Origin: Ruminococcus sp. UBA3855
Lineage (GTDB): Bacteria > Bacillota > Clostridia > Oscillospirales > Ruminococcaceae
Direction of reading: 5' to 3'
DNA length: 22,964 bases
Assembly (NCBI GenBank): GCA_002392545.1
Contig: DGHF01000177.1
Span: 1-22,964 of the forward strand
Shown: positions 1 through 7,137 of the stretch, piece by piece
Position numbering within the stretch: position 1 is the stretch's first letter
Layout: every line of letters begins with the position of its first letter
The notes under the pieces: generated by a model
Databases searched by the model: none
What the model saw: only the letters and a program-made list of their open reading frames with translations
Told to the model about the DNA's origin: nothing
Program-made: the position numbers and the translations under genes

Positions 1-1
1 T

Positions 2-1405
2 GACAAAAAGCTTGGCGGTGAAAATTTGCTGGAACTGCTTGCTTTTCAGCTGTTCTTGGATAATGAGCCGGAATTCCGGAAAAATCAGATTAGTGTCAGC
101 AAACCGCCCGAATGGACAATGTTTCACGGCAGTGAACAGCTTGTTTCCGTGATAGAGGGACAGAATGCAAAACTCAACACCAGAAAACTCATGGAGGCTT
201 TGCGCCCGTTCTGGGAAGGTATAGACGATTTCGAAAACAAGGATACGCTGAAAATCGATTTTTGTCAAAATAACGGCGAATCTTTTGCATTGGAATTGGT
301 TCTGAACATGGAAAAACTCAGAAGTCTGATTCATGACAGAATCGAACAGGGTGTGCATAATTTCTTTGAAGCCCTTACCAATGCTTTCACAACTGAAAAC
401 GCAGAGGATGCAGAAAAAGTTCTCATTTTCCTTGCAGGAAATTCCAGCAAGTCCGCCATCGTCAAGGAACTGTTTGATGAATATATGCAGAAATATACTC
501 CCATTATCAAAGAAAAGCTGAACAAGGCAACTTCTGAAGAATTGAAAAATTCGAAAGAACTTGAAAAAATGAAGTCCACTATCCAGAAAATTGACAGCCG
601 AAAAGAAACTCTTTCCAGTGAATTTGAATTGTTAAGAGGTGCTTTCCAAAGTGCATCACTTTTAGATGAAGATGCAGAAAACGGCTTGTTTCTGACAGGA
701 AGTGAGGCATTGATGAAACGGCTCTGTGGAAATATGGGATATACCAATGAAAGTGATTTTACAATTGGACTTTCAAAATTTGGTGAAGAATGGGGTGTAA
801 CCAATTTATCTGGAAAATTGGCTGAATTTTCCAGACTCTGGAAACAGCGGAAAAAAATTCAGACAACTATTGATGAACTGGAAGATGAAGAAGAAACTAA
901 TTTCTTCAAACTCTATCCCCCTCTTGGCAGTGAGGAAGCAAAAGAAATGTTTCCTGACCGTGAATATACCGCCATTTCTCCGAATGCAAAGACAGGCGTT
1001 GCGTTTGGTCTGGTGGAATGCCGTGCTGGTTCTCGTATCAAGGTACAGTCCGAAATCAAGGAAAATGACGAAATTAAATTTCGCTATTATCTCGGATACA
1101 GTGCAAGGAAAAAATTTCAAGTCGTCATTGACCGTGACACACCCTATCGCCAGTGGGTGGAGTTTATCGATGCCATGGAAGAAGATTTTGAAATCTATTA
1201 CACCGATTTGCCCGAAGCGGTCGGAAATTCGCTGGATGCTTCCACCATCCGGAAAAAACATTGCCGTTTACCCGAAACCAATGATGATGCAATGGTATAT
1301 TTGCGGATTCTTGAACCGTCTGTGATTGAATTTGTTGCAGCATTGCCGGATTGTCTCGAAAAAGGCGAATACATTGCAGACCCTGTAAAGGTAACACTTG
1401 ACTAA
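2..1405 (+). CDS. Hsp70/actin-fold ATPase, 3' part only (5' end outside window)
   Basis: The reading frame is open to the first base, so this is the C-terminal 467 residues of a longer protein. A TTG at 26 could be taken as a start, but the codons before it encode DKKLGGEN, which matches the D-x-x-LGG motif lying just after phosphate-2 in Hsp70 proteins. That makes an internal position far more likely. A second landmark is VLIFLAGNSSKSAIV (bases 419-463), the counterpart of the Hsp70 adenosine loop (usually hydrophobic-VGGSS), here with AG in place of GG. A helical, Lys/Glu-rich segment follows (about 500-890), then a beta-rich C-terminal part in the place of a substrate-binding domain. The phosphate-1 and phosphate-2 loops would lie upstream, so ATPase competence cannot be judged. 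It ends 12 bases before the PAAR-like gene, as in an operon. Fold assignment is fairly secure; function is unknown. Confidence 0.72.
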   Translation, partial: DKKLGGENLLELLAFQLFLDNEPEFRKNQISVSKPPEWTMFHGSEQLVSVIEGQNAKLNTRKLMEALRPFWEGIDDFENKDTLKIDFCQNNGESFALELVLNMEKLRSLIHDRIEQGVHNFFEALTNAFTTENAEDAEKVLIFLAGNSSKSAIVKELFDEYMQKYTPIIKEKLNKATSEELKNSKELEKMKSTIQKIDSRKETLSSEFELLRGAFQSASLLDEDAENGLFLTGSEALMKRLCGNMGYTNESDFTIGLSKFGEEWGVTNLSGKLAEFSRLWKQRKKIQTTIDELEDEEETNFFKLYPPLGSEEAKEMFPDREYTAISPNAKTGVAFGLVECRAGSRIKVQSEIKENDEIKFRYYLGYSARKKFQVVIDRDTPYRQWVEFIDAMEEDFEIYYTDLPEAVGNSLDASTIRKKHCRLPETNDDAMVYLRILEPSVIEFVAALPDCLEKGEYIADPVKVTLD

Positions 1406-1417
1406 GGCGGTGAACCT

Positions 1418-3274
1418 ATGGCGAAAATTCTGACGGAAATCAATTGTCAATTCTCCTGTCCGTTCCTTGCTGGCACAATCACTCTCCAGCACCTTGCACC
1501 AAGTATCACCCATATGGGGGCGAAAGTCCTCACAAATACTGCAACTTTGACAGGTATGGGCATCTGTTCCAAAATTCCGCCCACTCCTGCCACTCCGCCC
1601 CCACCATGTACGCTGATAATGTCTCCGGTATGGATTTCCGGCATTGAACCAACGATTACAGTCAATGGAATTCCGGTGCTGAATGATAAGGCTTCACAGA
1701 TTTGTCCATTGGGTACGAAAATTTCATGCATTTGTCATCCGCCTGCCATCAATAAAAAAATGGGTGTGCCGTCGGTGGATGTATCCCTTGCGGAACTGCT
1801 TGCAATGGGGACTGATATACTGACGGACGAAGACACGCCCTCTTCCGAAACTTCCGACGAAACAAAGCAGAATTCCCCCAAAAACACCATTCAGGAATCT
1901 TCCAGCGAAACGAAACAGGAATCTGAAGAAACAAATACCTCCGAAAATTCAGAGGAAGATTCTGAACAGGTTCAGAATCAATTTGCTGATGTTATTGAGG
2001 ATATCGACAATGTCAATGATATTTCCGATATTGGCGATATTCTGGAAAAGGAAACTCCCTCCAACACTGAAAACGCAGGCTGTGACTTTGCATCCTGTCC
2101 CCATCGGAATGCATGCGAATACCTGAAAGCCTCGCCTGAATTGTATCCGGATGAAAAAGAAGGCGCATCCATCACCCTCCGGAAAAACAGCCGTTCAATG
2201 GAACAGAATTATCTTGCCAAAGACTTGCCGTTACAGGAACAGTCAAGGCTCACTTGGGGGAATGCAGCTCATCATGTTATCAGTATCAAAGATGCATTTG
2301 GAAGATGTAAACAGCTTGTCAAACTGGCGCATTTTTATGGATACGACATCAATTCACAAGAAAACTGCATTTTCCTCCCCTCCAATCGGGAACAGGGGTT
2401 CGGAAAACAGGGTACGCTTTATAAACAGGCTTCCGCTTATGAGGTCATGTCCATGACAGGCTTACAATGGCATTTGGGACACCATAATTTTCAGATTGAC
2501 AGCGAATCATTCCGCTATCTTTCCGCCTATGAAAAACAGCACCTGAAACCCTATAATGATATTCTGCTTGAAAACCTGAGCAAACTCCTCAGCCAATTTT
2601 TGCAACGTCATGCAGATTGTTTCTATGATGACCCTGAAACCATGCAGAAAAAAAGAAACGCTGAGGAATTTATCAATATGATGAATGATTATGCCGAAGA
2701 AGTCCGGATGTTTTTGCAGGCATTCCGCACCCCGAAAGCAAGTTTCCCCTATTTTGTTTCCAGAGAGGCTTTAAATTACACATATCAGCTCCCACGGACA
2801 GGAAAATTCATCTGTGCGATTTTTCACCCACAAAATCACGGCTGGAAACTTCTTCTCTATGGCTATGAACGGCTTGCAAAGAATGAATATGAAATCCAGC
2901 TGACAGAAAAAGACAGTTTCATTGCTGATTATGATTTCCGTGAGAATATCGGGGAATTGATAACATTTTGCAGAAACGTGCGGAATTTCTTCATTTTCGA
3001 TATATATTCGAAACGGAAATTACCTTTCCAGACTGAATGCAAGATATATTATATCCACAATGAAGGCGGTCGCTATTTCATAGATACTGCCGGAGAAACT
3101 GAATCTGTCCCGATTCTGCAAACGAATGTCAAAGCAGAAAAAAAACTCAGTTCAAGGGAAATTATTGCACAAATCAAGCCTATGTTTTCCGCTGTCCTGA
3201 TGCATGAACAGGAAAGCCGTTATATTTCCCCGTCTATGATGATTGCAAAACGAAAGAAAGAATGTGGTATTTGA
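1418..3274 (+). CDS. PAAR-like (DUF4280) protein with AHH-type nuclease domain; predicted effector
   Basis: This 618-aa protein is the predicted toxic spike tip. Residues 1 to about 125 match the DUF4280 PAAR-like family: Gly/Pro/Thr-rich, a run of prolines at 54-63, and cysteines at 10, 14, 50, 64, 96, 104 and 106 that could bind metal. Residues about 135-215 are an acidic Ser/Thr/Glu linker. A Cys cluster follows (C222, C227-P-H, C233). The segment from N282 reads NAAHHVIS, then a helix, then YGYDINSQENCIFLPS, then H352-L-G-H-H. This is the pattern of AHH/HNH-superfamily nucleases of polymorphic toxins, with A284-H285-H286 as the signature and H352/H355 as likely catalytic or metal ligands. 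About 250 further residues follow, which is unusual because toxin domains normally end the protein. The start has GGCGGTG upstream. The next gene overlaps its end. PAAR-like call strong, nuclease call good, target unknown. Confidence 0.8.
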   Translation: MAKILTEINCQFSCPFLAGTITLQHLAPSITHMGAKVLTNTATLTGMGICSKIPPTPATPPPPCTLIMSPVWISGIEPTITVNGIPVLNDKASQICPLGTKISCICHPPAINKKMGVPSVDVSLAELLAMGTDILTDEDTPSSETSDETKQNSPKNTIQESSSETKQESEETNTSENSEEDSEQVQNQFADVIEDIDNVNDISDIGDILEKETPSNTENAGCDFASCPHRNACEYLKASPELYPDEKEGASITLRKNSRSMEQNYLAKDLPLQEQSRLTWGNAAHHVISIKDAFGRCKQLVKLAHFYGYDINSQENCIFLPSNREQGFGKQGTLYKQASAYEVMSMTGLQWHLGHHNFQIDSESFRYLSAYEKQHLKPYNDILLENLSKLLSQFLQRHADCFYDDPETMQKKRNAEEFINMMNDYAEEVRMFLQAFRTPKASFPYFVSREALNYTYQLPRTGKFICAIFHPQNHGWKLLLYGYERLAKNEYEIQLTEKDSFIADYDFRENIGELITFCRNVRNFFIFDIYSKRKLPFQTECKIYYIHNEGGRYFIDTAGETESVPILQTNVKAEKKLSSREIIAQIKPMFSAVLMHEQESRYISPSMMIAKRKKECGI

Positions 3275-3792
3275 TGATTTATCAGATTTGTGATATGCCC
3301 ATTGTAGAAGATTTTATCAAGATTGATTTTGAGGAGCTGGAAACAATTTCCATTCCCTGCCTGAATTCTGATTTTCACCTGCTGAGTAAAGAACCTATGA
3401 AAATACAATCTTCTCTGAACGGCGGAACGGAATTCCCTGATTTCTTGTATCCGTTCCATGTACCACTGTTTTCGGAAAAGCTTTACCAGAGAATACAGCC
3501 CCTGTTACAGCCGAATATTTTCGTCAGTGACGTGAAAATTGTTTCCGCTGCCACCAAGGAACAACAGCTCTATCAAATTGTACTCCCGATGCTGATTGAC
3601 TGCGTGAATTTCGAAAAATCCCGATTTAAGCCAATATGGGAAGAGAAAATTTGTGTACATGAAAATTTGATTGGAAATGCAGTGCTTTTCAAATTGGCAG
3701 GTGTTTCGAATCATGGAATCTTTTTCCGTGAACCGCTGAAAGAAATCCTTGCAAGCCCTGAATTCAGGGGCTATGAAATTTTTGAAGTATAA
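3262..3792 (+). CDS. Predicted immunity protein 1 (Imm11/DUF1629-like)
   Basis: This is a 176-aa protein with no signal peptide or membrane segment, so it is probably cytoplasmic. It overlaps the 3' end of the effector gene by 13 bases at ATG 3262; an alternative ATG at 3274 would overlap the effector stop as ATGA. The middle has PLFSEKLYQRIQPLL. The end has LFKLAGVSNHGIFFREPLKE followed by a closing G-Y-E-I-F. This layout, a beta-strand then an interaction helix then a short C-terminal strand, resembles the DUF1629/Imm11-type immunity proteins found beside polymorphic toxins. It is paralogous to the next gene. The role as antitoxin to the AHH nuclease is inferred from position and family resemblance. 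It could instead be an adaptor or chaperone for loading the effector. Confidence 0.55.
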   Translation: MWYLMIYQICDMPIVEDFIKIDFEELETISIPCLNSDFHLLSKEPMKIQSSLNGGTEFPDFLYPFHVPLFSEKLYQRIQPLLQPNIFVSDVKIVSAATKEQQLYQIVLPMLIDCVNFEKSRFKPIWEEKICVHENLIGNAVLFKLAGVSNHGIFFREPLKEILASPEFRGYEIFEV

Positions 3793-3804
3793 CGAGGTGA
3801 ATTC

Positions 3805-4293
3805 ATGAATTTTTATCGTATCCAAGCAGAAAATACCCTCCCTGACGAAGTATGGAGTTATTTTTCCGCCAAACAGAAAGCCTGTCAAAATTCCTGTTTT
3901 CAGCTCCTTTCCACCCAATCTGTTAAAATTTCCCTGCCCGAAACGGCGGATTTCGAAGAAGCGGATTTTTATTATCTCAATGGATTGATACCGCTTTTTT
4001 CGGTGCGGACTTATCAGAAAATCCGTTTCACCATTGAAAAGCGTTCGGAAAGTTACCATATTGTCAACGGTATTACCCTTTGTTATGAGGGGCGGAATTA
4101 TCAATATGTGCTGTTGCTTCCTGCCGGAATTTCGTGCATGAACAATTTTCACAAGATTTCAGAGCGAAAAATCGGGTATCTTGATTTGTTCCGGAATATG
4201 GAGGAAGAAACGAATTCACTTTATTGTACTGAAACATTCCGTGAACTCATCCAGAAATCCAGACCGTTCGGAATTGATTTCCAGCTGGTTTGA
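3805..4293 (+). CDS. Predicted immunity protein 2, paralogue of the preceding gene
   Basis: This is a 162-aa soluble protein. The ATG is preceded by GAGGTG, and 12 bases separate it from the previous stop. It aligns by eye with the preceding protein: PLFSVRTYQKIRFTI against PLFSEKLYQRIQPLL, then a Y-Q-x-V-L-L-P strand, then a C-terminal SLYCTETFRELI helix and a closing G-I-D-F strand. Identity is low, so this is an old duplication or a second immunity gene kept from a previous effector. DUF1629/Imm11-like function is inferred. About 120 non-coding bases follow before the sheath gene, so this gene may close the effector module. Confidence 0.52.
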   Translation: MNFYRIQAENTLPDEVWSYFSAKQKACQNSCFQLLSTQSVKISLPETADFEEADFYYLNGLIPLFSVRTYQKIRFTIEKRSESYHIVNGITLCYEGRNYQYVLLLPAGISCMNNFHKISERKIGYLDLFRNMEEETNSLYCTETFRELIQKSRPFGIDFQLV

Positions 4294-4303
4294 ATCATAT
4301 CAT
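4274..4303 (+). promoter_or_regulatory. Possible sigma-A-type promoter ahead of the sheath gene
   Basis: TTGATT (4274-4279) and TATCAT (4298-4303) are separated by 18 bases. They match the TTGACA/TATAAT consensus at 4/6 and 5/6 positions. The site straddles the end of the second immunity gene and would start transcripts near 4310, giving a leader of about 100 bases before the sheath ATG. Such matches arise easily by chance in AT-rich coding DNA. The argument for it is the position at one of the few real gaps in the cluster, just ahead of structural genes that need high expression. Confidence 0.25.
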
Positions 4304-4328
4304 GGGGCGGATAACTGGCAACCCCATG
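4301..4328 (+). promoter_or_regulatory. Inverted repeat in the leader of the sheath gene
   Basis: CATGGGG (4301-4307) and CCCCATG (4322-4328) form a perfect 7-bp inverted repeat around a 14-base spacer. There is no following T run, so it is not an obvious terminator. It could be an operator or an mRNA processing element between the effector/immunity part and the structural part of the cluster. The stem is short, so it may be chance. Confidence 0.3.
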
Positions 4329-4412
4329 TATCCCAAGCAATCACTAACCAAAATATTAGCCCTGCATTCCGTTAAATTGCCGGAACAGGTCACGGACGAA
4401 AGGAGAAAAAGA

Positions 4413-6593
4413 ATGGCAAAATCAAAATTTGTATTTACTACATTTACTAAGGCAGTTGACCAGACTTCCCGCACAATTTTGTTTGAGAAATTCAACAGTG
4501 AAAAGGAATCTTTGATTTCCATCATCAATGATAATTTTGATGACAACAATATTGAGCGACTGGTAAAGGATGTTGAAAATCAGCTCGAAGTCAGAAGCTT
4601 TGAAGAATTTCTGAAACGGTTCGAACCTGTCATTTATCAGACACAGACAATGAAGGACGGCAGACCGGATTTTCGTTACTATTCTGAACCCAAACCCGGT
4701 GCAAAGCCTAAAAAAATCGTGGACGAAGCATTCTACAAAATGGTACAGGAATTTATCCGTATGAAAGCGGAAAACGGTAAATCTAATCTTGATACCCTCT
4801 ATACCAAAATTGATGAACTGCTCGCCCCTCAGCAAGCCCTTGACGAGGCAAGACAGAAGAGAAAACAGCTTGAAAGCCTTCTGAAAAAATACCAGCAGGC
4901 AGAAGAACGCCACCGCACAGAAGAAGCAAAATCCTATAAAAAGCGTTTAATGAAACTCGAAAAGGAAATCTATGAAAAGTATAAGGATGACGCTTTCGAA
5001 ATGCTCCCCCTTGCCATTGCTGATTCAGAAGACAAGCTGGAAACACAAATTCCCATGCTCGGCACAAATGACACACAGACTTCCGGAAATACTTCTGTTG
5101 CTGGTGATGCTCCCAAGCTCCTGACCGGTGGGCGGTTCGTATGGAATGACAGCGGAAAGCTTGATTATCAGGGAGCAGAGGAAATTTCTGATGGTGATAC
5201 AACTTCCGGAAATGATTCTCAGTCTTCTCCGCTCCGCCTCGAAATGCAGAAAGTCGCTGACAGAATGGACACCATCAACCAAAGCGAAACCATGCAGTTG
5301 GCATTCCTTGACAGTTTCTCGGGCAGTTATTCCCTTGCCAAAGTGGACGAAGACTCTGTTTATGCTGAAGCTGACCGCCTTCGGGAATGGACGGATATTT
5401 ACAAGGAAGCTAAGGAAAGACTTTATACTGCTATTATTTCACTGGTTCAGAAAGTACTTGATGTGGAAATGTATTTCCGCCATGCTACTGACGGACTGAA
5501 AGACAATAAGACCCCCCAGCCGTTAATTATTGCAAACTGCACCCTGAAAGAAGCCAAAGACGCAGAAACTAACCTGAGAAAATATCTGGAACTGGAAAAC
5601 GCTAAGGAAGACAGGCGTATTTGGTTTGCAATCCTCCCACCAGTAGAACATACGGAATTTGTTGATTCTGATGATGAGGATGAAGACGATTGGGACAAGC
5701 CTGAAGGATTCACAGGCGATTCTACAAACTTTGTCGGAATGCTGAACTTGCTGGCAGAATATGGTATTGTTTCCTTCTTTAATTTCAAGGCAAGCGAACA
5801 GACAGGTTTTGCAAAGTTCAATTCCGAAGTATTGAAAAGCTATGAAGACATTGTAGGAGAGCTCTCCGAAAAAGAACATTCTGTTCTGTGCTATCCTAAT
5901 TTCACCGTTATTCCCAGATATGAGACCGACCGTCTCATTATGAAGGCGCAAAGCTACAAGGGAGAAAATCTTGTGGAGGAAACACGTCTCTCCATCAATG
6001 CGGTTTATGTGGATGCGGCATATGTCGCAGCTGGTATTATGGCAGCTTCTCAGAATAGAACCGTTCTGGAAAATAAGGGCTATACCTGTTCTGACAAGTA
6101 CCCCTGCACACGTTTTGAGCTAGAAACAGAATACAGTAAGTTTTTGACATTCTTCAATATGGAAAACTTCATGAACTGGACAGACTCTTTCAGGGAAGAA
6201 CTGAATAAAAACAAAATTGGTTTCTGTTTCTCTTCCAATGACAGAATCGCCAACGGAAAGAAACTCACAAAGACCTATTTCTACTATACCCGCAATAACG
6301 AAGGAAAACCGCTGTATTCTGTTCTGACAGAAAGAGCAATCGGGCATTATTTCAAGACAAATGAATTTTCTGCGGAAGATTGCAACAATGCTGTCAATGA
6401 ACTGAATAGCAGAATGGAAAAGATGAACAGCAACCCCAATACAGAATATGCAAATGCTATTCTGAAAGCTGGCAAGGGCGAAAAACTGGATATTGACGAT
6501 TCTGGTAATACTATCAATGTCGGCATCAAATTTGCTGCGTTGTCGAAAGTCCGTTCTATCGTGGTATCCAGCAAGAAGAGTGAAGAAGATTAA
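4413..6593 (+). CDS. Predicted contractile sheath protein (TssB/TssC-like, possibly both in one chain)
   Basis: This is a 726-aa soluble, acidic protein. ATG 4413 is chosen because AGGAG lies 7 bases upstream; the frame is open further back to a TTG at 4290, but that has no good ribosome-binding site. The N-terminal part contains INDNFDD and FEEFLKRFEP, recalling the IDRDNFDD...FEP pattern of TssB small sheath subunits. A Lys/Glu-rich coiled segment (about 165-200) and an acidic Ser/Thr-rich region follow. The C-terminal half has VYVDAAYVAAGIMAASQNR and an alternating strand/helix end, as in TssC or phage sheath C-terminal domains. The length is near the sum of TssB and TssC (about 170 + 490). 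The gene lies directly before the tube gene, the usual TssB-TssC-Hcp order. Motif similarity is weak by eye, so the call leans on size, order and neighbours. Confidence 0.6.
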   Translation: MAKSKFVFTTFTKAVDQTSRTILFEKFNSEKESLISIINDNFDDNNIERLVKDVENQLEVRSFEEFLKRFEPVIYQTQTMKDGRPDFRYYSEPKPGAKPKKIVDEAFYKMVQEFIRMKAENGKSNLDTLYTKIDELLAPQQALDEARQKRKQLESLLKKYQQAEERHRTEEAKSYKKRLMKLEKEIYEKYKDDAFEMLPLAIADSEDKLETQIPMLGTNDTQTSGNTSVAGDAPKLLTGGRFVWNDSGKLDYQGAEEISDGDTTSGNDSQSSPLRLEMQKVADRMDTINQSETMQLAFLDSFSGSYSLAKVDEDSVYAEADRLREWTDIYKEAKERLYTAIISLVQKVLDVEMYFRHATDGLKDNKTPQPLIIANCTLKEAKDAETNLRKYLELENAKEDRRIWFAILPPVEHTEFVDSDDEDEDDWDKPEGFTGDSTNFVGMLNLLAEYGIVSFFNFKASEQTGFAKFNSEVLKSYEDIVGELSEKEHSVLCYPNFTVIPRYETDRLIMKAQSYKGENLVEETRLSINAVYVDAAYVAAGIMAASQNRTVLENKGYTCSDKYPCTRFELETEYSKFLTFFNMENFMNWTDSFREELNKNKIGFCFSSNDRIANGKKLTKTYFYYTRNNEGKPLYSVLTERAIGHYFKTNEFSAEDCNNAVNELNSRMEKMNSNPNTEYANAILKAGKGEKLDIDDSGNTINVGIKFAALSKVRSIVVSSKKSEED

Positions 6594-6598
6594 GGAGG
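6592..6598 (+). promoter_or_regulatory. Near-perfect ribosome-binding site for the tube gene
   Basis: AAGGAGG lies nine bases before ATG 6608, matching the anti-Shine-Dalgarno consensus and partly overlapping the sheath stop codon. It suggests strong translation of the tube protein, which a contractile device needs in many copies, and fixes the start of that gene. Confidence 0.7.
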
Positions 6599-6607
6599 AT
6601 ATATATT

Positions 6608-7060
6608 ATGTTGTATTCATTGAGAATCGGGGATGAAATTTTCCTGAAAGACGAAAAGGACAACGAAACTTTTACAGAATTTACCTACATGTCAAACAGC
6701 CTGAATAATGACATCAGAGAAAAGAATGTAAGTGCCAGAAATGAATTTACCTTTAAGGGAAATATCACTGACAACAATTATGTCATGCTGAAAAAAATTG
6801 CAGAATGGGCTATTTCCACATCTAACGTATACCGTGACATTGAAATCATTGTCATTGATGATGCGAATAATGCCAAAGTAGAACTGCGCCATTTTAATTT
6901 TGACGAAGTTTTCTGCATTGACTATTCCGAAACTTACGGCGGAACTTCCGGCTCTGAAAACGGTGACACTTCCCCTCGTACATTTGAATTAAGCATGGCA
7001 CAAAAGAAGCTGGGGACAAGAAAAGAAATCACCTGCACCAGCAATGACGATGACGAATAA
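6608..7060 (+). CDS. Predicted tube protein (Hcp-like inner tube subunit)
   Basis: This is a 150-aa, beta-strand-rich protein without a signal peptide or membrane segment. Its size is close to Hcp (about 160-170) and phage tail tube proteins. Visible elements are an opening strand (LYSLRIGDEIFLKD), an exposed loop region, a helix around YVMLKKIAEWAIS, then strands with IEIIVIDD and VELRHFNFDEV, and a late FELSMAQKKL strand. This matches the closing strand of Hcp-fold barrels. The C-terminus is acidic (DDDE). It sits between the sheath and spike genes and has a consensus ribosome-binding site. It would form stacked hexameric rings inside the sheath. The fold is inferred from size, strand pattern and gene order, not from a clear signature. 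Confidence 0.62.
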   Translation: MLYSLRIGDEIFLKDEKDNETFTEFTYMSNSLNNDIREKNVSARNEFTFKGNITDNNYVMLKKIAEWAISTSNVYRDIEIIVIDDANNAKVELRHFNFDEVFCIDYSETYGGTSGSENGDTSPRTFELSMAQKKLGTRKEITCTSNDDDE

Positions 7061-7082
7061 TTTTTCATGAAAATAGCAACGG

Positions 7083-7116
7083 TTCAGGAGTGCAGGAGAA
7101 TTCCTGCATTCCTGAA
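7083..7116 (+). promoter_or_regulatory. Strong intercistronic mRNA hairpin between tube and spike genes
   Basis: Arms TTCAGGAGTGCAGGA (7083-7097) and TCCTGCATTCCTGAA (7102-7116) pair over 15 positions, with one internal G-U wobble, around the 4-base loop GAAT. No T run follows, so it is not a classical rho-independent terminator. It is better read as a processing, stability or partial-attenuation element that would keep tube mRNA in excess over spike mRNA. It covers the only GTG (7090) that could start the spike gene further upstream, which supports ATG 7138 as the true start. Confidence 0.6.
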
Positions 7117-7137
7117 ATCCGTGAACTGAGGTTGATT

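Noticed and set aside
870..1325. Plus-strand 151-codon frame overlapping the truncated Hsp70 gene
   Set aside because: It is a shadow frame within a gene that has clear Hsp70 landmarks, with no independent ribosome-binding site and no domain pattern.
4301..4328. Inverted repeat as a rho-independent terminator for the immunity genes
   Set aside because: The stem is only 7 bp with a 14-base loop and there is no T run after it, so termination is unlikely.
4290..4412. 41-codon N-terminal extension of the sheath-like protein from TTG 4290
   Set aside because: It has no ribosome-binding site and overlaps the preceding stop, while ATG 4413 has AGGAG at good spacing.
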